Assembly: GCF_000953855.2 (NCBI RefSeq) | Contig: NZ_DF970239.1 | Location: 4,041 to 68,040 of the forward strand | Length of the DNA: 64,000 nt | Direction of reading: 5' to 3' | DNA from: Mizugakiibacter sediminis | GTDB taxonomy: Bacteria > Pseudomonadota > Gammaproteobacteria > Xanthomonadales > Rhodanobacteraceae | In this document: positions 43,622 to 53,930 of the stretch, piece after piece | Layout: every line of letters begins with the position of its first letter | Numbering within the stretch: position 1 is the stretch's first letter | Position numbers and translations under genes: made by a program | The notes under the pieces: generated by a model | Database searches by the model: none | The model's input: only the letters and a program-made list of their open reading frames with translations | Told to the model about the DNA's origin: nothing

Positions 43622-44818
43622 TCACTGGCCAACGACGCGATACGCGGCGAGGTGACCCTCCACGTCCTCGACGTACACCGTGTCGCCCACCACCAGCGGA
43701 CGGGCGCGGATGGCGTCGCGCGACAGGCGCTCGCGCGCGGCGATCTTGCCGTCGGCGAGGTCGAGCCAGTGCACGTAGCCCTGCAGGTCGCCGACGACGA
43801 CGTGCGCTTGCTGGATCGCCGGCGCGGTCAGCCAGCGGTGCAGCAGCGCGTCCTGCTTCCACAGGTCGCTGCCGGTGTTGCGGTCGAACGCCCAGACGTT
43901 GCTGTCCTCGTCCACCGCCACCACAGTGGTGCCGGAGACGTCGGGGCCGGTATAGCTGGAGAAGGCGCGGTTCCACAGCGGGCGGCCGGTCGGCGCCTGC
44001 AGGTCGACCAACTGGCCGTGATAGGCGGTGGCGAACAGCTCGGCGCCGTCGAGCACGAGCATGCCGTCGGAATCGTTGAGCCGTTCGATTTCGGTGCGGC
44101 CATCGCTGCTGGCCACGACCTGCTCCCACTGCGGCACGCCCGTCTCGATGCGGAGGGCTTCGATCTTGCCGTCGTCGGTGCCGAAGAACACGCCGCCGCC
44201 GGCCACGACCATGTCGCCGTTGCCGCGCAGGCTGAGCGGCGGCACCTGGCCGCGGTCGTACACCCACTTGCGCTCGCCGTTGGCGGCATCCAGCGCGGTG
44301 ACGTGGCCGTCCTCGGTGCGCACCAGGACCAGGTTGCCGGCGATCGCCGGCGCGGCGATCACCTCGGAGTTCAGCTGGGCCTCCCAGCGCGGCTTGCCGT
44401 CCGCGGCGCCGAACGCGTAGACGTGGCCGTCGAGGGTGCCGACCGCCAGCAGGTCGCCGGACACCGTCGGACCGCCGGCGTAACCGGTGTCCGCCTTGCC
44501 CTTGCGTCCGAACAGGTGCCAGCCGGCGCGGTGCTTCCACAGCGTCTTGCCCGACTTGGCGTCGAGGGCGAGCAGCACCCCGTCGGTGCCGGCGGCGTAG
44601 ATCACGCCGGCGGCGTAGGCCGGGCGCATGCGGATGCCGGACTTGCCGGCGCCGTCGCCGACGCTGGTCTTCCACAGCCGTTCGACCTTGATCGTCGGCG
44701 TGATCTCGGTGAGCTCGCGCGGCGGCTGGATGTTCTCGCGCTTGGCGCGCTTGATCGCACTGCAACCGCCGCCGGCGACCAGCGCGGCCAGGGCGAGAAT
44801 CAGGATGCCACGCTTCAT
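43622..44818 (-). CDS. bamB: Outer-membrane assembly lipoprotein BamB
   Basis: A 398-residue lipoprotein with signal peptide and lipobox Cys C19 (VAGGGC), followed by an eight-bladed PQQ/WD40-like propeller with repeated A-L-D-A-x-x-G-K-x-x-W blades. It is the accessory subunit of the BAM complex that folds outer-membrane beta barrels. The start codon overlaps the yfgM stop (ATGA). Length matches E. coli BamB (392). Confidence 0.95.
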   Translation of the reverse strand: MKRGILILALAALVAGGGCSAIKRAKRENIQPPRELTEITPTIKVERLWKTSVGDGAGKSGIRMRPAYAAGVIYAAGTDGVLLALDAKSGKTLWKHRAGWHLFGRKGKADTGYAGGPTVSGDLLAVGTLDGHVYAFGAADGKPRWEAQLNSEVIAAPAIAGNLVLVRTEDGHVTALDAANGERKWVYDRGQVPPLSLRGNGDMVVAGGGVFFGTDDGKIEALRIETGVPQWEQVVASSDGRTEIERLNDSDGMLVLDGAELFATAYHGQLVDLQAPTGRPLWNRAFSSYTGPDVSGTTVVAVDEDSNVWAFDRNTGSDLWKQDALLHRWLTAPAIQQAHVVVGDLQGYVHWLDLADGKIAARERLSRDAIRARPLVVGDTVYVEDVEGHLAAYRVVGQ

Positions 44819-45465
44819 CACTTGCTGCCTCCGGCGGGCGTCGTGTCGTCGAGTTTGACCTGCAGCAGGCTGCGCTGTGGCGCATCCTCCGGCAGTGCGG
44901 CCAGCGCGGCCGCATAAGCGGCATGCGCATCGCTGCCGCGCCCAAGCTTGACCAGCGCGTCGCCGCGCAGTTCCTGCGCCAGCGCGACGTAGGTGCCGGC
45001 CGGCAGCGTGCCGAGCCGCGCCAGGGCGGCGTCGGCCTTGCCCTGGGCAAGGTCCACTCGGGCCAGGCGCAGCGTGAACAGCGACTTCAGCGCGGCATCG
45101 CCGGCATGGGCCTCGGCCCATGCCAGCGCGGTGCGCGCTTGGTCGAACTGGCCCTTGTCGATCAGGCGCGCCGCGCGCTCGCCGGCGGCGAACGCCGCGT
45201 ACGGCGTGTCGGCGTAATCCTTCATCAGCTGGTCGGTGAGCGTGTCGGCCTGTTCGGTCTGCTGCGCGTCCGCCGCCATCTGCAGGGCGTCGTAGCGGGC
45301 CGCGGCCTCGGCGCGGTGCTGCGCGCGGTGCGAGCGCCACTGCTGCCAGCCGAAGATCAGCAGCAGGCCGAGGACAATGCCGACCGCGATGGACAGCCCG
45401 TTCTCGCGCAGCCACTGGCGCAGCTTCTCGCTCTGTTCGTACTCGTCGTAAGCCTCGAATGCCAT
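44818..45465 (-). CDS. yfgM: YfgM-type SecYEG-associated tetratricopeptide protein
   Basis: A 215-residue protein with a single N-terminal membrane segment (about 23-41, S-I-A-V-G-I-V-L-G-L-L-L-I-F-G-W) and a periplasmic TPR-like region. It matches YfgM, an ancillary subunit of the SecYEG translocon linked to periplasmic chaperones. It overlaps bamB by 4 bases and is in the order rodZ-yfgM-bamB-der. The ispG and hisS genes that lie between rodZ and yfgM in E. coli are absent here; a 201-base spacer with a hairpin takes their place. Confidence 0.92.
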   Translation of the reverse strand: MAFEAYDEYEQSEKLRQWLRENGLSIAVGIVLGLLLIFGWQQWRSHRAQHRAEAAARYDALQMAADAQQTEQADTLTDQLMKDYADTPYAAFAAGERAARLIDKGQFDQARTALAWAEAHAGDAALKSLFTLRLARVDLAQGKADAALARLGTLPAGTYVALAQELRGDALVKLGRGSDAHAAYAAALAALPEDAPQRSLLQVKLDDTTPAGGSK

Positions 45466-45540
45466 GTCTCACCTGTGGGACCGCGCGGAATCCGCGCCGG
45501 ACGGCGCGTCGTCGGTCGGAATGCGTAAGGGCCGCGCAAA

Positions 45541-45573
45541 GCGCGACGGCCCGGCTGGAATCGCCGGGCCGTC
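45541..45573 (-). terminator. Strong hairpin between rodZ and yfgM
   Basis: A 13-bp perfect stem (45541-45553 with 45561-45573) with a 7-base loop. On the minus strand it is followed by TTTGCGCGG, a short T-run, so it may terminate the pilW-rodZ transcript. It sits in a 201-base gene-free spacer. Confidence 0.5.
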
Positions 45574-45666
45574 GCCAAGGATAACCCAAGGACCGTCGAA
45601 CCCGTACCGCGGGCACGACCGGCGCGCTGCGGCGCGTCGTGCGCCGCGGCGCCGTCGTGCTCGCGC

Positions 45667-46680
45667 TCAGCCGTCCGCGGCAGCCGCCGCGGACGTCTTG
45701 AACAGTTGCAGGTGGGCCACGTTGGCGTGACGGTACGGGGCCAGGTCGAGCGGCTTGCCGTCGGCCTCGACGCTGGCCGCGTCGGCGTTGCCGATGCGCA
45801 CTTCGAGCGGTTCGTCGCTGTGGAACTCGCGGTCGCTGCCGGCCGGCAGCAGACCGTATTCGAGGCGCGTGCCGTCGGCCCGTGTGACCTCGACCCAGCT
45901 CTCCGCATCCAGATGGATGCGCAGCGAGTGTTTCGCGGGCGCCGCCTCCGCCGCGGCCGGCGGTGCGGTCTCCATCGCCGAGAACGGAGCGATCGACGCC
46001 ATCAGCGGCTTGTCGCCGTCGGCGGCCGCCGGCGCCCGCGGCGGCGTGGCGGGCGGCGCGACCGTCCGGGGCCTCGGCGCCGCGGCGGGCGCCGGCGCGC
46101 GGCCGGCGGGCATGTCGAGCGGCGCGATATGGGTGAGCTTGGTGTCCAAGCCGCCGCGCAGGCCCAGCCAAAGCAGCGGTACGGCGATCAGGGCCGTCAG
46201 CACCGCATAGGTGGCGCCCGCCGCATAGCGCTCGACCAGATAGCGGCCGCGCGGCATGGTGCCGGTGGCCACCAGGGTCGGCTGCTCGGGCGCCAGCTCG
46301 TCCAGCGCCCGCTCGACGTCGGCCAGCGGGATGTCCAGCAGGCGCGCATAGCTGCCGAGGTAGCTGGCGAGGTACACCCGTGAATCGATGCCCGAGTAGT
46401 CCTCGGCCTCGATCTTGCGCAGCACGCGCAGCGGCAGTTTCAGCGCGGCGGCACAGGCTTCGAGGCTGAGGCCGCGCGCCGCGCGTGCGGCCGCCAGGCG
46501 CGCGCCGATTCCCCCGTGGCCGCCGGTTTCCCCGTATTCTGCCAAACGCATGTCGTCACCCTCTCCCCCGAGAGATTCCGCCTGTCGCACCGGCGCCGCG
46601 GCGCCGGGCTGCGCCGTTGCGGTGCGGCGCGCCGATTCCGCGGAATCTAGTTCCGCGTGCTGTTCCGGTTTGTGACTCAT
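45667..46680 (-). CDS. rodZ: RodZ-like cell-shape protein
   Basis: A 337-residue protein with a Ser/Ala-rich N-terminal leader, a Cro/C1-type HTH_25 domain (about 58-125), one membrane segment (about 156-174) and a C-terminal periplasmic DUF4115 domain (about 250-335) after a Pro/Ala-rich linker. This is the RodZ layout: the HTH binds MreB and the periplasmic part joins the elongasome. The gene order next to pilW and yfgM supports it. The ATG overlaps the pilW stop by 4 bases. Confidence 0.92.
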   Translation of the reverse strand: MSHKPEQHAELDSAESARRTATAQPGAAAPVRQAESLGGEGDDMRLAEYGETGGHGGIGARLAAARAARGLSLEACAAALKLPLRVLRKIEAEDYSGIDSRVYLASYLGSYARLLDIPLADVERALDELAPEQPTLVATGTMPRGRYLVERYAAGATYAVLTALIAVPLLWLGLRGGLDTKLTHIAPLDMPAGRAPAPAAAPRPRTVAPPATPPRAPAAADGDKPLMASIAPFSAMETAPPAAAEAAPAKHSLRIHLDAESWVEVTRADGTRLEYGLLPAGSDREFHSDEPLEVRIGNADAASVEADGKPLDLAPYRHANVAHLQLFKTSAAAAADG

Positions 46681-47436
46681 CTCATGTTGCCGGCGTGATC
46701 GAGGCTGCGCGCCTGTTCCGAATCCGGGAACTGGCTGCGCAGCCGCTTCGCGTAGTCCTGGGCCCCCTCCGCGTTGCCCAGTCCGGTTTCGATGTCGTGC
46801 CCCAGCAGCAGCGATTCTGCGGTGGGCTGGTTGAGGCTGTCGAAACGCTGCAGGAAGGCACGGGCATGGAACAAGTCGCGCTTGCCGTAGAGCACGCGGG
46901 CGAGCTGGAAAAGCGCCTCGCGGTTCTGCGGGTTGGCCTGCACGGCCTTGCGGAAATCCGCCTCCGCCGCCTCGGCCTGGTTGAGCTTCAGCTCGCAGGT
47001 GCCGGCGTTGGTGTAGGCGGTGTCCGGCGTGGCGTAGAACGGGTCGGCGATCGCCTTGCGGAAATAGCGCAGCGACTCCTCGACCTTGCCCTCGCGGCAG
47101 AGGAAGGCGCCGAGGTTGTTGTTGGGGATGCCCTTCTGCGGCTCCAGTTCCACAGCCTTGCGGTAATGCTGCTCCGCCCGCTCGTTCTGGCCGATGCGCT
47201 CGTAGACCACCGCGATCACGGTGTGCGCCGGAGCGTAGTTCGGGTCGAACTGCAACGCCTTGGTCAGCTTGTCCAGCGCGGTCTTCAGGTCGCCCTGCTC
47301 CAGATAGGACTGGCCGAGCTGGGTGTGGATCTGCGCCGCTTCCTCGCGCTTGTCCGCAGCGTTCGAGCGGGGCGAACCTCCCGGCGTCGAGCAGGCGGCC
47401 AGCAGTGCTGCGAGGAATGCGATGGCGATCAGCTTC

Positions 47437-47447
<11 letters not shown>
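46677..47447 (-). CDS. pilW: Type IV pilus biogenesis lipoprotein PilF/PilW
   Basis: A 256-residue lipoprotein: signal peptide with lipobox Cys C19 (LLAAC), then six TPR-like repeats ([26 protein letters not shown]). It matches PilF/PilW, which pilots secretin (PilQ) assembly for type IV pili. The start overlaps the rlmN reading by 11 bases, and the stop overlaps the rodZ start. Confidence 0.94.
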
Positions 47448-48552
<1,105 letters not shown>

Positions 48553-48562
48553 GTCGTTTCCC

Positions 48563-48991
48563 TCAGCCGCGCGGGCAGAGCTCCGTTTCGGCGAAGAAAT
48601 AGGCGATCTCGGCCTTGGCCGTGTCCGCGCCGTCGGAGCCGTGCACCGCGTTGGCGTCGATGCTCTGAGCGAAATCCGCGCGGATGGTTCCCGGCGCCGC
48701 CTTCTTCGGATCGGTGGCGCCCATCAGGTCGCGGTTCTTCATGATCGCGCCCTCGCCTTCCAGCACCTGGATCATCACCGGCCCGGAGATCATGAACTCG
48801 ACCAGCGGCTTGAAGAACGGACGCTCGCGGTGCACGGCGTAGAAGCCTTCGGCCTCGCGGCGCGAGAGGTGCTTCATCTTCGCGGCGACGATCCTGAGGC
48901 CCGCCTTCTCGAAGCGCGCGTAGATCTCGCCGATCGCGTTCTTCGCGACGGCATCGGGTTTGATGATGGAAAGCGTGCGCTCCAGCGCCAT
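48563..48991 (-). CDS. ndk: Nucleoside diphosphate kinase
   Basis: A 142-residue NDK that transfers the gamma phosphate among nucleotides via phospho-His H117 (NAVHGSD), with the start [11 protein letters not shown] typical of the family. It heads the ndk-rlmN-pilW-rodZ unit. Length is that of the E. coli enzyme (143). Confidence 0.97.
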   Translation of the reverse strand: MALERTLSIIKPDAVAKNAIGEIYARFEKAGLRIVAAKMKHLSRREAEGFYAVHRERPFFKPLVEFMISGPVMIQVLEGEGAIMKNRDLMGATDPKKAAPGTIRADFAQSIDANAVHGSDGADTAKAEIAYFFAETELCPRG

Positions 48992-49153
48992 GCGTCATGC
49001 TCCGGATGGTGGTAGGCGTGAGGGTGTGCGCCGGCGTACCGGCGAGACTAGGCCAAAATCCCGCAGGGATGCGGATTTAGCTCACGATATCTTGACGAAT
49101 TCTAGCTCAGGTGCAAGGCCCGCGACCAGCCCGGCGGATGCGGCCGGGCTGGT

Positions 49154-49182
49154 TTGACCGGGCCGGCGGGCGTTCGTATGAT
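49154..49182 (+). promoter_or_regulatory. Predicted sigma-70 promoter of the psrA-like gene
   Basis: TTGACC (49154-49159) and TATGAT (49177-49182) are separated by exactly 17 bases, each 5 of 6 with the consensus. The start point would fall inside the adjacent palindromic operator (near 49189), so binding there should block transcription. Confidence 0.7.
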
Positions 49183-49198
49183 TCAAACGAACGTTTGA
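49183..49198. promoter_or_regulatory. PsrA-type operator
   Basis: TCAAACGAACGTTTGA is a perfect palindrome that fits the known PsrA consensus (G/C)AAAC-N2-4-GTTTG(C/G), with N4. It abuts the -10 element, indicating autorepression released by long-chain acyl ligands. Confidence 0.75.
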
Positions 49199-49215
49199 TG
49201 CCGCTTCCCGCCCGC

Positions 49216-49836
49216 ATGCTCGCCCAGCATTTTTCCACCAAGGAACGCATCCTCGGCGCCGCCGAGGACCTGTTCGCCCGCCACGGCTTCGCCGGCGCCT
49301 CGCTGCGCCAGGTCACCGCCGCCGCCAACGTCAACCTGGCCGCGGTCAACTACCACTTCGGCTCTAAAGAGAACCTGATCGAGGAGGTGTTCCGCCGCCG
49401 CCTCGACGAGCTGAACGCGCGGCGGCTGGCCGCGCTCGCCGCGGCCAATGCCGACGGCCAGGCCGATCTCGAACAGGTGCTGGCCGCCTTCATCCGTCCG
49501 GCCCTGGAGCTGTCGCTGGACAAGAACGGCGGTTCCGCCTTCGTGCGCGTGCTGGCGCGCGCCTACGCCGAGCACAACGCGCGCCTGCGCCGCTTCCTCT
49601 CCGACAACTACGGCCACGTGCTGAAGGAATTCGCCAACGCCTTCGCCCGCCTGCTGCCACACCTCGGCAAGGAAGAGCTGTACTGGCGCCTCGACATCGT
49701 CTCCGGCGCGCTGACCTACGCGATGGCCGACTTCGGCGTGATCAAGCGCAAGAGCGGCGTGTCCGAGCAGACCCACCGCGAGCGCGCCGCCGAGCACCTG
49801 ATCCGCTTCGCCGCCGCCGGGCTGCGTGCGCCCTGA
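49216..49836 (+). CDS. psrA: PsrA-like TetR regulator of fatty-acid oxidation
   Basis: A 206-residue TetR-family repressor. The HTH (about 8-50) has S-L-R-Q-V-T-A-A-A-N-V-N-L-A-A-V-N-Y-H-F-G-S-K-E (written in single residues), nearly the same as PsrA of pseudomonads, followed by an alpha-helical ligand domain. It stands directly before the beta-oxidation genes and has a PsrA-type operator in its own promoter, so it probably represses itself and fadBA until fatty acids appear. The start at 49216 leaves a short leader after the predicted start point; an in-frame ATG at 49198 overlaps the operator and would be nearly leaderless. No strong ribosome site is visible for either. Confidence 0.85.
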   Translation: MLAQHFSTKERILGAAEDLFARHGFAGASLRQVTAAANVNLAAVNYHFGSKENLIEEVFRRRLDELNARRLAALAAANADGQADLEQVLAAFIRPALELSLDKNGGSAFVRVLARAYAEHNARLRRFLSDNYGHVLKEFANAFARLLPHLGKEELYWRLDIVSGALTYAMADFGVIKRKSGVSEQTHRERAAEHLIRFAAAGLRAP

Positions 49837-49889
49837 CCCTCCGCCCCGACGCGGGACGCCCGTTTCACTCCGTTTCCACGGGAGCACCG

Positions 49890-52262
49890 ATGGACCTCCA
49901 ACCTCTCCGCATCCGCAAGGCCGCCGTGCTCGGCGCGGGCGTGATGGGCGCGCAGATCGCCGCGCACCTGGTCAACGCCGACGTCGATACCGTGCTGTTC
50001 GATCTCGCCGCCAAGGAAGGGCCGAAGAACGGCATCGCGCAAAGGGCGATCGCCAATCTCGCCAAGCTGTCGCCCGCGCCGCTGGCCGAGAGAACGCGCG
50101 GCGCCGCGATCGTGCCGGCCGACTACGACGAACATCTCGACCTGCTGAAGGACTGCGACCTGGTGATCGAGGCGATCGCCGAGCGCATGGACTGGAAGCT
50201 CGACCTCTACCGCAGGATCGCGCCGCACCTGCCGGCGCACGCGATCGTCGCCAGCAACACCTCCGGCCTGTCGATCAACACGCTGGCCGAGGCGGTGCCG
50301 GAAGCGATCCGCCACCGCTTCTGCGGCGTGCACTTCTTCAACCCGCCGCGCTACATGCACCTGGTCGAGCTGATCCCCAACCGGCTGACCGACCGCGCGG
50401 TGCTGGAGGGCCTCGAGGCATTCCTCACCACCACGCTGGGCAAGGGCGTGGTCTACGCCAAGGACACGCCGAACTTCATCGGCAACCGCATCGGCGTGTT
50501 CTCGATCCTGGCGACGATGCACCACACCGAGCGGTTCGGGCTCGGCTTCGACGTCGTCGACGCGCTGACCGGTCCGGCGATCGGCCGTCCGAAGAGCGCG
50601 ACCTACCGCACCGCGGACGTGGTCGGCCTCGACACCATGGCGCACGTGATCAAGACCATGGCCGACACGCTGCCGGACGATCCCTGGCACGGCTACTTCA
50701 AGTCGCCGGCGTGGCTGCAGGCGCTGATCGACCAGGGCGCGCTCGGCCAGAAGAGCGGCGCCGGCTTCTACCGCAAGGCCGGCAAGGACATCGTCGTGCT
50801 CGATCTCGCCAAGCGCGACTACCGGCCGTCCGCGCAGAAGGCTTCCGACGAGGTCGCCGCGATCCTGGCGATCAAGGACCCCGCCGGGAAGTTCGCCAAA
50901 CTGCGCGCCTCCGCCGACCGAGAGGCGCAGTTCCTGTGGGCGGTGTTCCGCGACCTGTTCCACTACACCGCCTACCACCTCGCCGACATCGCCGACACCG
51001 CGCGCGACGTCGACTTCGCGATCCGCTGGGGCTACGGCTGGAAGCTCGGTCCGTTCGAGACCTGGCAGGCCGCGGGCTGGCGGCAGGTCGCCGGCTGGAT
51101 CGCCGAGGACATCGCCGCCGGCAAGGCGATGAGCCGGGCGCCGCTGCCCGCCTGGGTGACCGACGGCCGCGAGGGCGTGCACGACCGGGACGGCTCGTTC
51201 GCGCCGCGCAGCGGCAAGCTCGAGGCGCGCTCGCGGCATCCGGTGTACCGGCGCCAGCTGTTCCCCGATCCGCTGCTGGGCGAGCGGTTCGATACCGGGA
51301 CGACGATCTGGGAGAACGACGGCATCCGCCTGTGGCACCTCGGCGACGACATCGCCATCACCTCGTTCAAGACCAAGATGAACACGGTCAACGACGCGGT
51401 GCTGGACGGCCTGCAGCGCGCGGTCGAGGAGGCCGAGCGCGGCTGCAAGGCGCTGGTGCTGTGGCAGACCGGCGAGCCGTTCTCCGCCGGCGCCGACCTG
51501 AAGGGCGCGATGGGCCTGCTGCAGGCCGGCAAGCTGGCCGAGTTCGAGGCGATGATCGCCAACTTCCAGGCCACCAGCATGAAGCTGAAGTACGCGCTGG
51601 TGCCGGTGGTGGCCGCGATCCGCGGCATGGCGCTGGGCGGCGGCTGCGAGTTCCAGATGCACAGCGCGCGCACCGTCGCCGCGCTGGAGAGCTACATCGG
51701 CCTGGTCGAGGCCGGCGTCGGCCTGCTGCCCGCGGGCGGCGGCCTGAAGGAGATCGCGCTGCGCTGCTCGCGGGCGGCGCCGGACGGCGACCCGTTCCCG
51801 CAGATCAAGCGCTGGTTCGAGACGGTGGCGATGGCCAAGGTTTCCGGCTCGGCGCTGGAGGCGAAGCAGATGGGCCTGCTGCGCGACAGCGACGTGGTCG
51901 TGTTCAACGGCCACGAGCTGCTGTACGTGGCGAAGCAGGTCGCCGCGGCGATGGCGGAATCGGGTTACCGCCCGCCCCTGCCCGCGCGCGACATCGTCGT
52001 CGCCGGCGACGTCGGCGCGGCCAGCCTGAAGATGATGCTGGTCAACATGCTGGAGGGCCGCTTCGTCTCGCCGCACGACTACGAGGTCGCCTCGCGCATC
52101 GCCGACACGCTGTGCGGCGGCCAGATCGAACGCGGCTCGCAGGTCGACGAGGCCTGGCTGCTCGACCTCGAGCGCAAGCACTTCGTGCAGCTGGCGCAGA
52201 TGCCGAAGACGCAGGAGCGCATCGTGCACACGCTGGCTACCGGCAAGCCGCTGCGCAACTGA
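49890..52262 (+). CDS. fadB: 3-hydroxyacyl-CoA dehydrogenase/enoyl-CoA hydratase
   Basis: A 790-residue multifunctional beta-oxidation enzyme. The order is NAD-binding 3-hydroxyacyl-CoA dehydrogenase first (Rossmann loop GAGVMGAQIA near 15-24, C-terminal helical domains to about 430) and enoyl-CoA hydratase second (about 490-690, oxyanion loop segment A-A-I-R-G-M-A-L-G-G-G). This is the FadN-type order, the reverse of E. coli FadB. It hydrates enoyl-CoA and oxidises the product to 3-ketoacyl-CoA for the thiolase encoded next. It lies 53 bases after the psrA-like gene. Confidence 0.93.
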   Translation: MDLQPLRIRKAAVLGAGVMGAQIAAHLVNADVDTVLFDLAAKEGPKNGIAQRAIANLAKLSPAPLAERTRGAAIVPADYDEHLDLLKDCDLVIEAIAERMDWKLDLYRRIAPHLPAHAIVASNTSGLSINTLAEAVPEAIRHRFCGVHFFNPPRYMHLVELIPNRLTDRAVLEGLEAFLTTTLGKGVVYAKDTPNFIGNRIGVFSILATMHHTERFGLGFDVVDALTGPAIGRPKSATYRTADVVGLDTMAHVIKTMADTLPDDPWHGYFKSPAWLQALIDQGALGQKSGAGFYRKAGKDIVVLDLAKRDYRPSAQKASDEVAAILAIKDPAGKFAKLRASADREAQFLWAVFRDLFHYTAYHLADIADTARDVDFAIRWGYGWKLGPFETWQAAGWRQVAGWIAEDIAAGKAMSRAPLPAWVTDGREGVHDRDGSFAPRSGKLEARSRHPVYRRQLFPDPLLGERFDTGTTIWENDGIRLWHLGDDIAITSFKTKMNTVNDAVLDGLQRAVEEAERGCKALVLWQTGEPFSAGADLKGAMGLLQAGKLAEFEAMIANFQATSMKLKYALVPVVAAIRGMALGGGCEFQMHSARTVAALESYIGLVEAGVGLLPAGGGLKEIALRCSRAAPDGDPFPQIKRWFETVAMAKVSGSALEAKQMGLLRDSDVVVFNGHELLYVAKQVAAAMAESGYRPPLPARDIVVAGDVGAASLKMMLVNMLEGRFVSPHDYEVASRIADTLCGGQIERGSQVDEAWLLDLERKHFVQLAQMPKTQERIVHTLATGKPLRN

Positions 52263-52269
52263 CAAAGCC

Positions 52270-52345
52270 GGGAGACGGGAGATGGGAGACGGGGGACGGG
52301 CAAGCACGCGCATGTCGCTTTTCCTTCTCCCATCTCCCGTCTCCC
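52270..52345. repeat. Inverted heptamer-array hairpin between fadB and fadA
   Basis: Left arm 52270-52289 carries GGGAGAC, GGGAGAT and GGGAGA units; right arm 52326-52345 is its exact reverse complement (20 bp) across a 36-base loop. The left array extends further with degenerate units to about 52300. The layout copies that of the guaB-guaA element at 36258-36402, with a different heptamer. The fadA ribosome site GAGGAG follows at 52351. Confidence 0.85.
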
Positions 52346-52363
52346 CGATCGAGGAGCGAGATC

Positions 52364-53560
52364 ATGAGCAAGCAGATCCAGGACGCCTACATCGTCGCCG
52401 CCGTGCGCACGCCGCTCGGCAAGGCCCCGCGCGGCGTCTTCCGCAACACCCGCCCCGACGACATGCTGGCGCACGTGCTGCGCGCGGTGCTGGAGCAGGC
52501 GCCGGGCGTCGATCCGCAGCGCATCGGCGACGTCATCGTCGGCTGCGCCATGCCGGAGGCGGAGCAAGGCATGAACGTGGCGCGCATCGGCGCGCTGCTG
52601 GCCGGCCTGCCGGACGGCGTGCCGGGCATGACCATCAACCGCTTCTGTTCCTCCGGCGTGCAGGCGGTGGCGCTGGCCGCCGACCGCATCCGCATGGGCG
52701 ACGCCGACCTGATGCTGGCCGGCGGCACCGAGTCGATGAGCATGGTGCCGATGATGGGCCACAAGATCGCGATGAATCCCGCGGTGTTCCAGGACGAGAA
52801 CGTCGCCATCGCCTACGGCATGGGCATCACCGCGGAGAAGGTCGCCGAGCGCTGGAAGGTCACGCGCGAGGAGCAGGACGCGTTCGCCCTGCAGAGCCAC
52901 CAGCGCGCGATCGCGGCGATCGAGCGCGGCGACTTCCGCGACGAGATCGCGCCGTACCGGCTGGACGACCGCTATCCCGACCTCGCCAACCGCAGCGCGC
53001 GCGAGGACCAGCGTCTGATCGACACCGACGAGGGCCCGCGCAAGGACACCAGCGCGGAGGCGCTGGCCAAGCTGAAGCCGGTGTTCCGCATGGGCGGCAG
53101 CGTCACCGCCGGCAACTCCTCGCAGATGTCCGACGGCGCCGGCGCCGTGCTGCTGGCCAGCGAGGCGGCGATCAAGGAGTACGGCCTCACCCCGCTGGCG
53201 CGCTTCGTCGGCTTCGCCGTCGCCGGCGTGCCGCCGGAGATCATGGGCATCGGCCCGAAGGAAGCGATCCCGAAGGCGCTCAAGGCCGCCGGTATGCGGC
53301 AGGACGACCTCGACTGGATCGAGCTGAACGAGGCGTTCGCCGCGCAGTCGCTGGCGGTGATCAAGGACCTCGGCCTCGACCCGGCCAAGGTCAATCCGCT
53401 GGGCGGCGCGATCGCGCTCGGCCATCCGCTGGGCGCCACCGGCGCGATCCGCACCGCCACCCTGGTGCACGGCCTGCGCCGCCGCCGGCAGAAGTACGGC
53501 ATGGTGACGATGTGCATCGGCACCGGCATGGGCGCGGCGGGGATCTTCGAGGCGCTCTGA
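52364..53560 (+). CDS. fadA: Acetyl-CoA acyltransferase (3-ketoacyl-CoA thiolase)
   Basis: A 398-residue thiolase completing the beta-oxidation cycle. The nucleophilic Cys is in N-R-F-C-S-S-G-V-Q, the second Cys in M-C-I-G-T-G-M-G, and the conserved His in A-L-G-H-P-L-G-A-T-G-A. The ATG at 52364 has GAGGAG at 52351-52356. It follows the fadB-like gene after the repeat hairpin and is convergent with the csaA-like gene. Confidence 0.95.
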   Translation: MSKQIQDAYIVAAVRTPLGKAPRGVFRNTRPDDMLAHVLRAVLEQAPGVDPQRIGDVIVGCAMPEAEQGMNVARIGALLAGLPDGVPGMTINRFCSSGVQAVALAADRIRMGDADLMLAGGTESMSMVPMMGHKIAMNPAVFQDENVAIAYGMGITAEKVAERWKVTREEQDAFALQSHQRAIAAIERGDFRDEIAPYRLDDRYPDLANRSAREDQRLIDTDEGPRKDTSAEALAKLKPVFRMGGSVTAGNSSQMSDGAGAVLLASEAAIKEYGLTPLARFVGFAVAGVPPEIMGIGPKEAIPKALKAAGMRQDDLDWIELNEAFAAQSLAVIKDLGLDPAKVNPLGGAIALGHPLGATGAIRTATLVHGLRRRRQKYGMVTMCIGTGMGAAGIFEAL

Positions 53561-53561
53561 G

Positions 53562-53583
53562 CGACGCGCGGCGCGGCGCGTCG
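53562..53583. terminator. Hairpin between convergent fadA and csaA
   Basis: An 8-bp perfect stem (53562-53569 with 53576-53583, CGACGCGC/GCGCGTCG) with a 6-base loop follows the fadA stop directly. No T-run is seen on either strand; it may serve as a bidirectional barrier. Confidence 0.35.
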
Positions 53584-53597
53584 GCCTTCGCGGCGGA

Positions 53598-53930
53598 TCA
53601 GGCCAACCGCGTCCCGTTCGGCACCGCGCGTTCGGGCGTGGTGATCACCACGCCCTGCTCCGTCGGGAAGCCGGTCAGCAGGAATTCGGAGCGGAACGGG
53701 CCGACCTGCTTGGGCGGGAAGTTGATCACGCCGACGATCTGGCGGCCGAGCAGGTCTTCCGGCCGGTACAGCGCGGTGACCTGGGCGCTGGTCTTCTTCT
53801 CGCCGTAGGGGCCGAAGTCGGCCCAGATCCGGTAGGCCGGCTTGCGCGCCTCGGGAAACGGCTCGACGCGGGTGACGGTGCCGACTGCGATCAGCACCTT
53901 TTCGAAATCGGTCCAGGCGATGGTGTCCAT
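53598..53930 (-). CDS. csaA: CsaA-like tRNA-binding-domain protein
   Basis: A 110-residue protein consisting of one OB-fold tRNA-binding domain ([25 protein letters not shown], ending P-N-G-T-R-L-A). It equals B. subtilis CsaA in length (110), a secretion-linked chaperone. The start at 53930 has GAGGGAA upstream and is preferred over an ATG at 53966. Confidence 0.88.
   Translation of the reverse strand: MDTIAWTDFEKVLIAVGTVTRVEPFPEARKPAYRIWADFGPYGEKKTSAQVTALYRPEDLLGRQIVGVINFPPKQVGPFRSEFLLTGFPTEQGVVITTPERAVPNGTRLA

Noticed and set aside
49047-49075. Small hairpin ATCCC-TGC-GGGAT with TTTT in the ndk leader
   Set aside because: A 5-bp stem is too short for a credible terminator or attenuator.
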